A stretch of DNA of 64,000 bases. It comes from Nitrospira sp. GTDB lineage: Bacteria > Nitrospirota > Nitrospiria > Nitrospirales > Nitrospiraceae. The position numbers and the translations under genes are program-made. Below are positions 7,161 through 15,172 of the stretch, piece after piece. The first letter of the stretch is position 1; each line of letters starts with the position of its first letter. The notes below the pieces were generated by a model. It was not told where the DNA came from. It made no database searches and was given only the letters and a program-made list of their open reading frames with translations. The stretch spans positions 263,019-327,018 of the forward strand of contig SWDO01000004.1 of NCBI GenBank assembly GCA_005116895.1, read 5' to 3'.

Positions 7161-7865
7161 TCAATGCTGGTGTTGCTGACCTCCGCTGGATCCTCCACTC
7201 CCTTGATCCCCGCCGCCGCCCATGCCGCTCATTCCGCCCTGATGCTGTCCGGCACTTGATTCTCCACCTCCATGGCCACCGCCGCCGTGCCCACCGTGTC
7301 CACCGCCGCCCTTGCCCCCACGGCCCATGCCTCCCATGCCTCCCATCATTCCACCGCCACCCATCCCTCCACCGTGCTCTCCTCCCTGTTCGCTTTTCAT
7401 CGCTTCGCGATGGGCACGGTCCTTTTCCCGTTGGTCAGGAGTCAACAGAGCCATGGCGGTGCGCTTACTTTTGATCGCCGCGAACAGACAGGCCGCTTCT
7501 GCTTTTTTCAACTGATCGACTTTTGCCTGAATCGCCGTGAGATCGGCCTTCTCATCTTCCATTAGTGCCTGCAATTCGAGCTTCGCCACTTTTGCGTCGG
7601 CCTCCAACCTAGCTTCTGAACGTTTGAAATCCAGCTGTATGGCCTTGACCTTGCCAACCTGCTCCAATGTCAGACCGATCTCCTTGGCATGCTTCAACAA
7701 ATGTTTCAGGTAATGCCCGCCATGGTCGGCTTCTTCCTCCTGATCATGGCCACCATGCCCCATCTTCCCATGGCCTTCGTCGGCGAAGACGGGAAACACT
7801 GCCAACGCGGCAATTAAGGCAACTCCCCCGAATCCAGCTACCCACCGTCCTTTCAACTTCATCAT
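7161..7865 (-). CDS. Spy/CpxP-like periplasmic protein with Gly/His/Met-rich tail
   Basis: 234 residues. A signal peptide (residues 1-28) is followed by a His-rich segment (HGKMGHGGHDQEEEADHGGH), a helical LTxxQ core (IGLTLEQVGKVKAIQLDF through MALLTPDQREK) typical of the Spy/CpxP/ZraP group, and about 75 residues made almost entirely of Gly, His, Met and Ser. The core suggests a periplasmic metal-responsive chaperone; the tail could bind copper, nickel or zinc. GGAGG precedes the paired ATG codons. It sits among cytochromes and cupredoxins, where copper buffering would be useful. Confidence 0.75.
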   Translation of the reverse strand: MMKLKGRWVAGFGGVALIAALAVFPVFADEGHGKMGHGGHDQEEEADHGGHYLKHLLKHAKEIGLTLEQVGKVKAIQLDFKRSEARLEADAKVAKLELQALMEDEKADLTAIQAKVDQLKKAEAACLFAAIKSKRTAMALLTPDQREKDRAHREAMKSEQGGEHGGGMGGGGMMGGMGGMGRGGKGGGGHGGHGGGGHGGGESSAGQHQGGMSGMGGGGDQGSGGSSGGQQHQH

Positions 7866-8093
7866 GATTAATACCTCCAGGTTAAACCAATAACTCTTGG
7901 TTCCTATGATCGATCTGATAGAGAATCACTCAAGCAAAACTCTCTTTGCGACATAAACTCTGCCGATCGCCCTCAGCAAGTTTCTGCCGTTTCTGTCTCA
8001 TACGCTCTCTTACTTCACTCTCTGTCTCCCCCTAGCTGTGTAAGCCGGCTCTCAAACCAGGAAGATGTGCATCTCGCTGATCATGATCACCCC

Positions 8094-8591
8094 TCACAAC
8101 TTATAGGCCTGGTGGCAAGAAACACAGGCCCCGATTGTCTGCTCAAGCTGCGGCAGAATTGTCTTGAAATCTTTCGAAGGAAGCACCTTGGCCAAGTCCT
8201 CTGCCGCCTGATGGTGCGCCATAGCGAGTTCATGATACTTCGGAGGAAAGGTCACCCCGCCCTCACGTTGCATGGCCTGGTGATGCTTGGGAAAGCCCAG
8301 TTCATCATGAGCGACGTTGGCCGCCGCATCGAATTCTTGCCGGCCTAGAGAGGCCACAATGTCCCGGATCGCCTCTAAGTGCTCCCGCATGGTCAGCTTC
8401 ATGCCGGCTGAAGCTTGCTCATTCAGATTAAGCGCCACGCGTTCGTCTTGCCGACTCCCAGTGGGAGCTCCTTCTTTGTTCACAGGGTGTCCGTGCTCAT
8501 GTTGAGCCTCAACCACGACTGCCAGACTCAAGAGAGTTGCCAATCCAAACCCGACGGTTATGATCGTGAGCAGCACGTTTAGACGACTCAT
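8094..8591 (-). CDS. Class II (c'-like) cytochrome
   Basis: 165 residues. The signal peptide (about residues 1-29) ends near VEAQ. A His-rich start (HEHGHP) leads to a four-helix core with MREHLEAIRDIVASL, FPKHHQAMQ and YHELAMAHHQAAEDLAKVLPS, and the heme site CVSCHQAYKL lies at the extreme C terminus. It is paralogous to 3831-4331 but has no lipobox. AGGAG precedes the ATG. It lies directly downstream of a monoheme cytochrome gene (8610-8966), 18 bases apart, so the two are likely co-transcribed. Confidence 0.85.
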   Translation of the reverse strand: MSRLNVLLTIITVGFGLATLLSLAVVVEAQHEHGHPVNKEGAPTGSRQDERVALNLNEQASAGMKLTMREHLEAIRDIVASLGRQEFDAAANVAHDELGFPKHHQAMQREGGVTFPPKYHELAMAHHQAAEDLAKVLPSKDFKTILPQLEQTIGACVSCHQAYKL

Positions 8592-8609
8592 GCTGTTTCT
8601 CCTGATGCG

Positions 8610-8966
8610 TTACGACTCTATTGAACGAAGATAGGCGATCAAGTCGATCAGCTGATCCTCCTCAAAGGCCCCATCGAAGCTCGCCATCGCAGTCCCTGGC
8701 CGTCCCTCAAGAATAATCTTTCGTAGCTCGGCATCAGTCTTGGCCTGTGTAGATTTCGCGCTAAGATTGGCCGGCGGTGGCGTGAGGTACGCCGCCACGT
8801 CGCTGTCCCCCTTGTCTGTCGAACCATGACAACTCTGACAACTTTCCAGATAGATTGCTCTGCCAGACTCTGGGCTCCCCTTCGATGGGGCCGCCATCGT
8901 CATCTGAGCCAATCCCAGGATAACCAGAACCACAAGCAAGCTGGGCAATGTCATTGTCGTCTTCAT
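8610..8966 (-). CDS. Monoheme c-type cytochrome
   Basis: 118 residues with a signal peptide (residues 1-25, ending MAA) and one heme site in YLESCQSCHGSTDKGDSD. An LTPPPANLSAKSTQAKTD segment, a GRPGTAMASF loop with the candidate Met ligand and a terminal LIAYLRSIE helix follow. The PPPANL/GxPGTAM layout matches the monoheme cytochromes at 2318 and 2808 and the last module of the tetraheme protein. A second in-frame ATG four codons downstream has better spacing from AGAGG and may be the real start. Confidence 0.85.
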   Translation of the reverse strand: MKTTMTLPSLLVVLVILGLAQMTMAAPSKGSPESGRAIYLESCQSCHGSTDKGDSDVAAYLTPPPANLSAKSTQAKTDAELRKIILEGRPGTAMASFDGAFEEDQLIDLIAYLRSIES

Positions 8967-9029
8967 CCTCTACGTCTGGTACTCTCGCTCATGTCGCGCA
9001 TCACGCTTCACGAGAAACGTTTCACGCCT

Positions 9030-9674
9030 TTACTTGAACGTCATCATGAAAGCTGTGATGGCATAGATATCTTCATCCGGCAGCGGAGGCTTTGGGATGT
9101 ACGCGCCGCTGTTCGGCTCGAAGTCGTCGGGATTCTGGTTGAACCGATAGACCCAATCCGGGTTCAGACGTTCGTTCAACTTGAGCAACGACGTGCTAGA
9201 CGTACCTCCTGCGTATCCCTTGGGTGTATTGGCCGGCGTGAGATGGCAGTTCTGACACCCATGTTCTCGATAAAGCTTTTCCCCGCGAGCCAGCTGCTCT
9301 GGTGTGCCTGGTTTCATCACACCGACCTTGATCCGCGCGTCTCTCTGCTTGGCAAGAAATGCAGCCACCGCCTTGGTCTGATCGGCGGGTAATGCAAGAT
9401 GCGGCTTCTTCCGTTCCGGACGAAAGTCGTAGCCGATGGGATAATGTTTGAACTCCGGCTTCTGGAGCCACGCGAGCAGCCAGTCCTGTTGATACTTGTT
9501 GCCCGCCCATATGAGATCCGGCGCTTTCTTCGTCTTGCGTGGCGCAGGCTTGCCTTCGATTCGATGACATTGCACACACAGCGACTTGACCGTCTTTTCT
9601 CCTGAATCCGCAGCAATTGCTATCCCGCTCACACAGACCGCTGCCACTCCAACTATCGAGACGGCAATGCGCAT
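9030..9674 (-). CDS. Diheme c-type cytochrome
   Basis: 214 residues from MRIAVSI, with AGGAG seven bases upstream. After a signal peptide (residues 1-22), the first heme site is LCVQCHRIEG. It is followed by a conserved block APDLIWAGNKYQQDWLLAWL, and the second heme site is GCQNCHLTP. The block NPDWVYRFNQNPDDFEPNSGAY closes the protein. All of these blocks recur in the same order in the first half of the tetraheme protein at 15173-16582, so the two are paralogues. A periplasmic electron-transfer role is expected. Confidence 0.85.
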   Translation of the reverse strand: MRIAVSIVGVAAVCVSGIAIAADSGEKTVKSLCVQCHRIEGKPAPRKTKKAPDLIWAGNKYQQDWLLAWLQKPEFKHYPIGYDFRPERKKPHLALPADQTKAVAAFLAKQRDARIKVGVMKPGTPEQLARGEKLYREHGCQNCHLTPANTPKGYAGGTSSTSLLKLNERLNPDWVYRFNQNPDDFEPNSGAYIPKPPLPDEDIYAITAFMMTFK

Positions 9675-9776
9675 GACCCCTCTCCTGAAGATCCTCTGGC
9701 ACAGGTTGTTCACCGTCATTTTGTCTCTCCACACTGTGCGCTTCCAGCCGTCATGAACGACCGGACGTCATCGTCT

Positions 9777-10220
9777 TCAGACAGCTTGATCCTCAATGGA
9801 CACTCCAAGCCCGATCCAGGCTCTCAAGAGATCGTGACGTGTGATTGAATGAGATACCTTGCCGTTTCTTTTCACCGGCAGACTCAGGAGCCGCTTCTCT
9901 TCCATGAGCTTCACGGCTTCATCGAGGCTCGTCTCATCGGTCACCGCAATCCGATCCTTGGCCATCACATCCTCCGCCGTCAGACGGTTGAGGTCCTTTG
10001 CCGCCTCCAGTGCACGAAGAATGTCGAACTCGCTGATGAAACCGATGAAGTCACCACGTTCGTCGACGACCGGTGCACCCGGCGTATGGGTGGTCAACAG
10101 CTCGACGGCTATGCCCATCGCATTCTGATCACGACGAAATATGAGACTATTCGTCGCCCGTATTTGCCCCACAGTCTTAAACCCTCCGACAGGAACTCCT
10201 GGCCTGACAAGTGTCGTCAT
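9777..10220 (-). CDS. CBS-domain pair protein
   Basis: 147 residues forming two CBS repeats: the first includes LTTHTPGAPVVDERGDFIGFISEFDILRAL, the second DETSLDEAVKLMEEKRLLSLPVKRNGKVSHSITRHDLLRAW. Such pairs form a Bateman module that binds adenine nucleotides or related ligands. No catalytic domain is attached, so the partner is unknown. AGGAG lies eight bases before the ATG. Confidence 0.85.
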   Translation of the reverse strand: MTTLVRPGVPVGGFKTVGQIRATNSLIFRRDQNAMGIAVELLTTHTPGAPVVDERGDFIGFISEFDILRALEAAKDLNRLTAEDVMAKDRIAVTDETSLDEAVKLMEEKRLLSLPVKRNGKVSHSITRHDLLRAWIGLGVSIEDQAV

Positions 10221-10526
10221 CGCACTTTCTCCTGATTGATGGTTGTTGATATCTCCGAACAGCCCCCTTGCTCATCACGACCATCGCTTTGGTCTCTCTA
10301 CTGGATAAGAGTCTGGCCGATTAGATTGGATTCAGGAAAGGGTGATTGCGATTCTGATGCCGTCGGCACGTTTGAAGATCTATGCGACGGATATTCGGTG
10401 AAACAGCGGCTTGAGGTGACTTGAGGCAGCTAGACCACGCGAGGGTGATGCCGATGTGGTGCAGGAATACTCAGGGCACTATTTTGAGATGGGGAAAAAC
10501 GCGACAACTGATAAGAGGAAAGAGCC
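10221..10526. other. Intergenic region upstream of the CBS gene
   Basis: About 300 bases separate the CBS-domain gene from the hairpin after sodC. Short frames here have no domain signal. The part next to 10220 should hold the promoter of the CBS gene, but no clear -35/-10 pair was recognised. Confidence 0.3.
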
Positions 10527-10553
10527 GGCACACCCGCCGTTAGTGGGTGCGCC
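10527..10553 (-). terminator. Probable terminator after sodC
   Basis: On the minus strand GGCGCACCC and GGGTGTGCC pair over nine positions (one G-U) around a nine-base loop, followed by CTCTTTCC. It lies about 30 bases after the sodC stop. Confidence 0.5.
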
Positions 10554-10583
10554 GTTAGAGTGTCACGGACTTTGGGACGCTGG

Positions 10584-11165
10584 TTACTGCTTCACTATGA
10601 CTCCGCAGGCGATTCTCGGTCCGCCTGGTGCATCCTTCGTCGGGGGATCAGGGAGATATTTGTCGGGAAGCTCGTGGATAACAAAAGCACTCCCGTCCTG
10701 ATCGAACAGGGTCGTCAGTCCAGATCCCAGGGTCACACGGCTCGTGACGGTATAGAGCGATCCCTTTCGATTGTCATCAACGGATAGATTCTGAAGATCA
10801 CCCAGATGATACGGGTGATTGCCAGGGCCAGGATTGACGGATGCTTCAGGGTTCACTTGCGGGTCGACGTTGCCGTCGTAATGCCCTTTGGCAGCGGCAA
10901 ACGGTTCGCAGCTTCCTACTTCGTGGATATGGATTCCGTGTAAGCCAGGAGTCAGTTTGCTCTCAGGAGTACCCTGAATTTTCAGCTTGATCCGGACGCG
11001 CCCTTCGTATTCTTCGTAGAGGTCAGCCTCTCCAGTGATGCCAGGCCCCGCAATCGCCGCTTTTGCCCTGAGCTTGGTGTCGTGCTTCCCTGTGTGATAG
11101 GAAGAACAGCCGCCCACCAGCATTCCAATGACCAGTCCGGTTCCGATTTTGGACAATGCACGCAT
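10584..11165 (-). CDS. sodC: Cu/Zn superoxide dismutase, lipoprotein
   Basis: 193 residues from MRALSKIG, with GGAGGT just ahead of the ATG. The lipobox LVGGC near residue 20 anchors it to a membrane. Family motifs are all present: GIHIHEVGSCEP (copper ligands and first disulfide Cys), GHYDGNVDP, NHPYHLGDL (zinc and bridging ligands), GSAFVIHELPDKY (final copper His) and GGPRIACGV (second disulfide Cys). It converts periplasmic superoxide to peroxide and oxygen. It suits a cell envelope crowded with redox proteins. Confidence 0.93.
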   Translation of the reverse strand: MRALSKIGTGLVIGMLVGGCSSYHTGKHDTKLRAKAAIAGPGITGEADLYEEYEGRVRIKLKIQGTPESKLTPGLHGIHIHEVGSCEPFAAAKGHYDGNVDPQVNPEASVNPGPGNHPYHLGDLQNLSVDDNRKGSLYTVTSRVTLGSGLTTLFDQDGSAFVIHELPDKYLPDPPTKDAPGGPRIACGVIVKQ

Positions 11166-11391
11166 CCAGACCTCCTTCACGTTGAATCGCGCTTCGATCC
11201 TGATTCTGTCCGGTTGAAACAGCTCGCGACTCAAGTTGTCGCCATCATATCCGCTGCCACTATCTGGTTCAAATCATTTTTGTTCACGTTCACAAAGACA
11301 TGTCGCTGCTCACTTATTCATTTCATCCCTTCCGCCCCGGCTCTGTCCATCCCCTTGGGATCGGTCAACACGTACTTGTCGAAGGGGTTGG

Positions 11392-12183
11392 TCATCGTAC
11401 CGTAGGGATGAACGGCCATTTAATTGCACCACTTTCATCTGGCAAGATTGCGTGCAAGGCGAAATAGACGATGGCGCTGGCGGCGAGGCCCAGTGCAAAG
11501 GATCCCGGTCTACCGTATTTCCTGGCCATGGGGACGAGCTCGAACAGTGAGACCATAACCATGGCGCCGGCTGCGAATGCCATAAATGCCGGGTTGAGGG
11601 CGGAATTCACATGGACCGCGAGCAACCCGAGGATGGCGCCGGCCGGCTCTGCGAGACCCGAGAGAATTGCCGCTTTGAACAGGAGCGCCCGGTTCTTGAC
11701 AGCGACCGCAGGCACCGCCATCGCAAATTCCTCAGGAATATTGTGCAGAGCGATCGCCACAGCGACCATTACACCGAGAGAGGGCGAGGCTAAGAACGCA
11801 TTGGCCATGGCAAACCCCTCCGGGACATCGTGCAGGATCAGACCGAACGCAATGAGGTAAGCGGCTCGCAGTTCCCCGATCGACGCCGCCTGTTCTCTAC
11901 CCAGATGAATGTGGGGGATGACGATGTGCAGGCTGAGAATCAGGGCAGCCCCCAGACCGACTGAGAGGCTTGTTGCGGCGGGCCCCGCTATCCGCAAAGA
12001 TTCCGGCACCAGTTCGAAGAGGGAAATCAGCATCATGATGCCGGTTGAGAATCCGATGCCCGTCGCCGTCATTTTGGGATTGTCCCCGATGACCAAGGCA
12101 AGTGCGACGCCGATCAAGGTTGTGCCCCCCGACAAGAAGGCGAGAAGAACCACTGCGAGGTATGATCCGGAAAGAGAGTTCAT
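11392..12183 (-). CDS. ZIP-family metal transporter
   Basis: 263 residues with about eight transmembrane helices. The ZIP signature helices are clear: ILHDVPEGFAMANA in TM4 and ALHNIPEEFAMAVP in TM5, carrying the paired His/Glu metal ligands, with IPHIHLGREQ in the preceding His-containing loop. It resembles ZupT-type importers of zinc, iron or manganese. It is transcribed towards sodC and may supply metal cofactors. Confidence 0.88.
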   Translation of the reverse strand: MNSLSGSYLAVVLLAFLSGGTTLIGVALALVIGDNPKMTATGIGFSTGIMMLISLFELVPESLRIAGPAATSLSVGLGAALILSLHIVIPHIHLGREQAASIGELRAAYLIAFGLILHDVPEGFAMANAFLASPSLGVMVAVAIALHNIPEEFAMAVPAVAVKNRALLFKAAILSGLAEPAGAILGLLAVHVNSALNPAFMAFAAGAMVMVSLFELVPMARKYGRPGSFALGLAASAIVYFALHAILPDESGAIKWPFIPTVR

Positions 12184-12256
12184 GCGAAGTCTGAGGCGAC
12201 GCGCCGCAGAATAGCAGAAACCAACCTGTGCCTGCTGCCGGAAGTATCCGAGCGCC

Positions 12257-13426
12257 CTAATCAGGGTTGATAGCCCTCCGAGAGAGCAGGTCTAGAAGAG
12301 AGCCGCACACCGTATCTTCACACCCGCGGTCAGCGCCTGTTTGGTTGGGCGAAGTCGCAGCCATTTTTCGACCAAGATCAGGCGTGAGAGATCCCTCCAT
12401 TACCACCATCTTGCGGTGGAATCGAACGATCACATTCGGATCGGGCGTCAGCCTGATCTGCGCTTCGTCCTTTCCTTTGTAGGGGAGAAGGTTCAGGACA
12501 TAGCGCAAGCTTTCCAGTCGCGCAGCCTGCTTGTCGTTCGCCTGCACGATGATCCAGGGGCTAAAGGTCGAATGCGTTTTGCTGAACATTTCCTCTTTGC
12601 AGCGGGTATACGCGTCCCACAGCTCCTGCGCCTTCTCATCGACCGGGCTGAGCTTCCACTGCTTGAGCGGATTCTGCCGCCTCGCTTCGAATCGCCTAGC
12701 TTGTTCGTCCTTGGAGATGGAGAACCAGAACTTGATGATGGTCACACCGTCTTCATAGAGCATGTGCTCGAATTCTGGAACCTGTTGCAGGAACCGTTGA
12801 TGCTCCTTCTTAGTGCAGAATCCCATCACCGGCTCGACCACGGCACGGTTGTACCAACTCCGGTCGAAGAAGACGATTTCACCCCTATTGGGGAGCTGGT
12901 GAATATAGCGCTGGAAATACCACTGGCCCCGTTCTGCGTCGGTCGGCTGCGGCAGCGCCACGACGCGCATCGCGCGGGGATTCAGATGCTCGGTGAACCG
13001 GCGGATCGTACCGCCCTTCCCAGCCGCATCCCGTCCTTCGACCAAAATGGCGATACGCTCCCCACTGCTCTGCACCCACCGTTGCAGCCTGACAAGTTCA
13101 ACTTGTAGTTGCCGCAACTCCTGTTCGTACAGCAAAGTCTTGCGCACTTCTTCGATATCGACGGCTTTGTTTGCGAGGAGCTTCAGAAATCCTTTCCTTG
13201 TGTTGACCCTTCGGAGATCATCCGCAGTTAAGGCGTAGCCCGGCTCGCCAATACGTCCGAACCCCTGGGCGATTAAGGTGCTGCGCGGGACCTGGTACCC
13301 GTCCCCCTCCCGCGGCACCCTCGTGGGAATCGTCTCCAGCCCATTCATCTCTTCGTCGACGTTTGCCGGATCTCTCCGCTCTTTGCGGTCCTTTGACTTA
13401 GCGGTCGATTCGCCGTCAGCTGCCAT
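12257..13426 (-). CDS. ppk2: Polyphosphate kinase 2 family protein
   Basis: 389 residues. The PPK2 core begins around residue 95: LQVELVRLQRWV, Walker A in VEGRDAAGKGGTIRRF, then YFQRYIHQLPNRGEIVFFDRSWYNRAVVE (Walker B and lid region) and EFEHMLYEDGVTIIKFWFSISKDEQ. PPK2 enzymes transfer phosphate between polyphosphate and nucleoside di- or monophosphates. The N-terminal 90 residues are a charged extension. The C-terminal 40 residues (after GRKMAATSP) are also an extension and include two Cys. Subclass cannot be set from motifs alone. Confidence 0.9.
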   Translation of the reverse strand: MAADGESTAKSKDRKERRDPANVDEEMNGLETIPTRVPREGDGYQVPRSTLIAQGFGRIGEPGYALTADDLRRVNTRKGFLKLLANKAVDIEEVRKTLLYEQELRQLQVELVRLQRWVQSSGERIAILVEGRDAAGKGGTIRRFTEHLNPRAMRVVALPQPTDAERGQWYFQRYIHQLPNRGEIVFFDRSWYNRAVVEPVMGFCTKKEHQRFLQQVPEFEHMLYEDGVTIIKFWFSISKDEQARRFEARRQNPLKQWKLSPVDEKAQELWDAYTRCKEEMFSKTHSTFSPWIIVQANDKQAARLESLRYVLNLLPYKGKDEAQIRLTPDPNVIVRFHRKMVVMEGSLTPDLGRKMAATSPNQTGADRGCEDTVCGSLLDLLSRRAINPD

Positions 13427-13453
13427 TCGAAGTCTCCTTCATTTTGCCTTCGA

Positions 13454-13813
13454 TCAGAACATCACGTTTCGATCGCGCTCGGCCACAGCCTTGATATAGT
13501 CCGGCATCCCTTTGATGGAAGCGCCAGCAACCAGATCCGCCACAGTGACCTGACGAGCCACTGCACAGGCTCCACAGACCCAGATCTGCACACCAGCCGC
13601 CTGGACTGCGGCAAGCAAATCTTTCAGTGGAGTCAAATTTACGCCGGTGACATGATCCGCGACGCCTTTCCGCCCCAACGTCACGGCTTCGTTCCAGAGC
13701 CACAGAATCACATCGTGGCCTTGCTCTTTAGCCGTCTTGGCAGCCATAAACGGCAAGGTCGCCATGGTGGGATCGTCGGTTCCTCGACTACCTGAAATAA
13801 TGAATGTGGCCAT
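13454..13813 (-). CDS. DsrE-family protein
   Basis: 119 residues from MATFIISGSRG, preceded by GGGGGAG. The DsrE/DsrF-like Rossmann-type fold is suggested by TMATLPFMAAKTAKEQGHDVILWLWNEAVTL and the segment VQAAGVQIWVCGACAVARQ. The Cys pair in CGAC sits where sulfur-relay proteins hold their active Cys. Members carry persulfide sulfur or have unknown redox roles. A second DsrE gene lies at 22248-22697, and both are near OsmC genes. Confidence 0.8.
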   Translation of the reverse strand: MATFIISGSRGTDDPTMATLPFMAAKTAKEQGHDVILWLWNEAVTLGRKGVADHVTGVNLTPLKDLLAAVQAAGVQIWVCGACAVARQVTVADLVAGASIKGMPDYIKAVAERDRNVMF

Positions 13814-13861
13814 TGTGTTCTCCCCCGTCACTCGTCGTTCGTATCTCGTATCGCGATCCTG

Positions 13862-13950
13862 AGTTGCTCAGTTCCGAGTTTCACGTTCAAAGTTTCAAGT
13901 TGTGCGGAACATGGAACTTGAAACCGTTGACCGATATGCTTCACGTTGGC
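13862..13950. repeat. Dispersed palindromic intergenic repeat, copy 1
   Basis: An AT-richer segment with the inverted pair TTTCAAGTTG and its near-complement around AACTTGAAAC, ending GAAACCGTTGACCGATATGCTTCACG. The same tail, with small changes, ends the copy at 48775-48862. A longer relative is at 24480-24600. It lies just downstream of a cupredoxin gene. Confidence 0.6.
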
Positions 13951-13951
13951 A

Positions 13952-14419
13952 TTATTGCCCCACGACAATTCGGCCTCCCAGATCGTCATCTGCCCGATGA
14001 AGCGGGCAGTAGAATCGATAGGTGACCGTCTCCCCTCCGGCGGCGGTTGCATCGTTCACCATCTGACGCCTGTCGATCACGATCTGCTCTGTCCCCTCGG
14101 GCGGAATGGTAATCCGAATCGGCCTGGTGATCTGAACACCGTTCTCTTCTATAGACTCAAACAATCCCGGGGATTCAAACACATGGGTCCGTTCGGTTGG
14201 ATTTTCAAGTCGAAACATCAGCGGCTCTGTAAAATCCGTGCTTCGGTGAATGATGATTTCACTGGGCAGCCACACCGCCTGCTGATTTTCGATATCACGT
14301 GCCACAAAGGCCATCTCCTTCGTCCATCCATCAGACGGCATGGCCAGCAGTCCGCCGCCCATCACACATCCAAGCCAGACACCCACGGTACGAACGGCGA
14401 GTCTCCCCACTCTTTTCAT
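13952..14419 (-). CDS. Cupredoxin-like periplasmic protein
   Basis: 155 residues if started at MKRVGRLAV. A hydrophobic signal (about residues 5-28) leads to a beta-rich domain with IIHRSTDFTEPLMFRLENPTE and THVFESPGLF, and the C-terminal signature TYRFYCPLHRADDDLGGRIVV. A single Cys-Pro-Leu-His cluster near the end is typical of blue-copper or cupredoxin-like folds, with the other His in RTHVFES. Only a weak ribosome site is seen, so the start is uncertain. Together with the next gene it gives two adjacent copper proteins beside the tetraheme cytochrome. Confidence 0.7.
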   Translation of the reverse strand: MKRVGRLAVRTVGVWLGCVMGGGLLAMPSDGWTKEMAFVARDIENQQAVWLPSEIIIHRSTDFTEPLMFRLENPTERTHVFESPGLFESIEENGVQITRPIRITIPPEGTEQIVIDRRQMVNDATAAGGETVTYRFYCPLHRADDDLGGRIVVGQ

Positions 14420-14631
14420 GCAGTGTTTCCGTTTGCTCACAAGCCGACCAGCCTGTTGCTCCCCTTCACCTCGTCCATCTCTGCCACAGGACCGCCAGTC
14501 CCAGCTACGTTCCGGCGTACATCGTCGCGAGCCAAGACTGTGATCCTCAGCATTCGCTCCCGCCCGGAAGGACACGCATCGAGGCTCTTCCGTGGACAGG
14601 AAGATGTGTCAGATGATGATCAGGATGTGAC

Positions 14632-15126
14632 TCAGCCGCCTCCGATATCACCACGAGTTTCGATCACAAACAGCTCCCCTTTCACCTCCGGGTGGATGTC
14701 GCACCAGAGGGCGTGCCGGATACTCTCAGCTCCACCGGTGACCGGATCAAAGTTCGAGGGCGCCGTGGAGAAGCGGAGCGTCACTGTCTTTCCCGCCTCG
14801 ACATGAAACGACTTGAACTGTTTCCCTTGTACCTCTTTCCCTCCCTCTGCCTTCACGGGAATGTCTTTGAACAACTTCGACGCAAACCCGTGCGTAACAG
14901 AATCCTGGTTTCGGATGACGATGATCGTCTCCTGCGACGGCATCGTGAACCCGGCGGTTTCATAGCCATGCTGACGATCCTTGATGATGATCTCCACCTT
15001 GGAGGGCGGCGCTCCCATCCCCGCAGCCTGTGCATAGGCACTATCATGACTACCAGCCAATACCGCCCACGCAGCGACAGCAAACCAAACGGCTGACTTC
15101 GCCGCCCCAGATCGATGCACTCTCAT
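14632..15126 (-). CDS. Cupredoxin-domain periplasmic protein
   Basis: 164 residues from MRVHRSGAA, preceded by AAGGAGGC. A signal peptide (residues 1-32, ending AYA) is followed by a plastocyanin-like domain: VEIIIKDRQHGYE, TIIVIRNQDSVTHGFASKLF (first His ligand), and ALWCDIHPEVKGELFVIE (Cys and second His ligand). No clear axial Met is visible after the His. It lies between the tetraheme cytochrome and a second cupredoxin, on the same strand, and may exchange electrons with them. Confidence 0.8.
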   Translation of the reverse strand: MRVHRSGAAKSAVWFAVAAWAVLAGSHDSAYAQAAGMGAPPSKVEIIIKDRQHGYETAGFTMPSQETIIVIRNQDSVTHGFASKLFKDIPVKAEGGKEVQGKQFKSFHVEAGKTVTLRFSTAPSNFDPVTGGAESIRHALWCDIHPEVKGELFVIETRGDIGGG

Positions 15127-15172
15127 AATTTGCCTCCTTGTTGATATGTCATCATGTACCCACTCCTCACTC

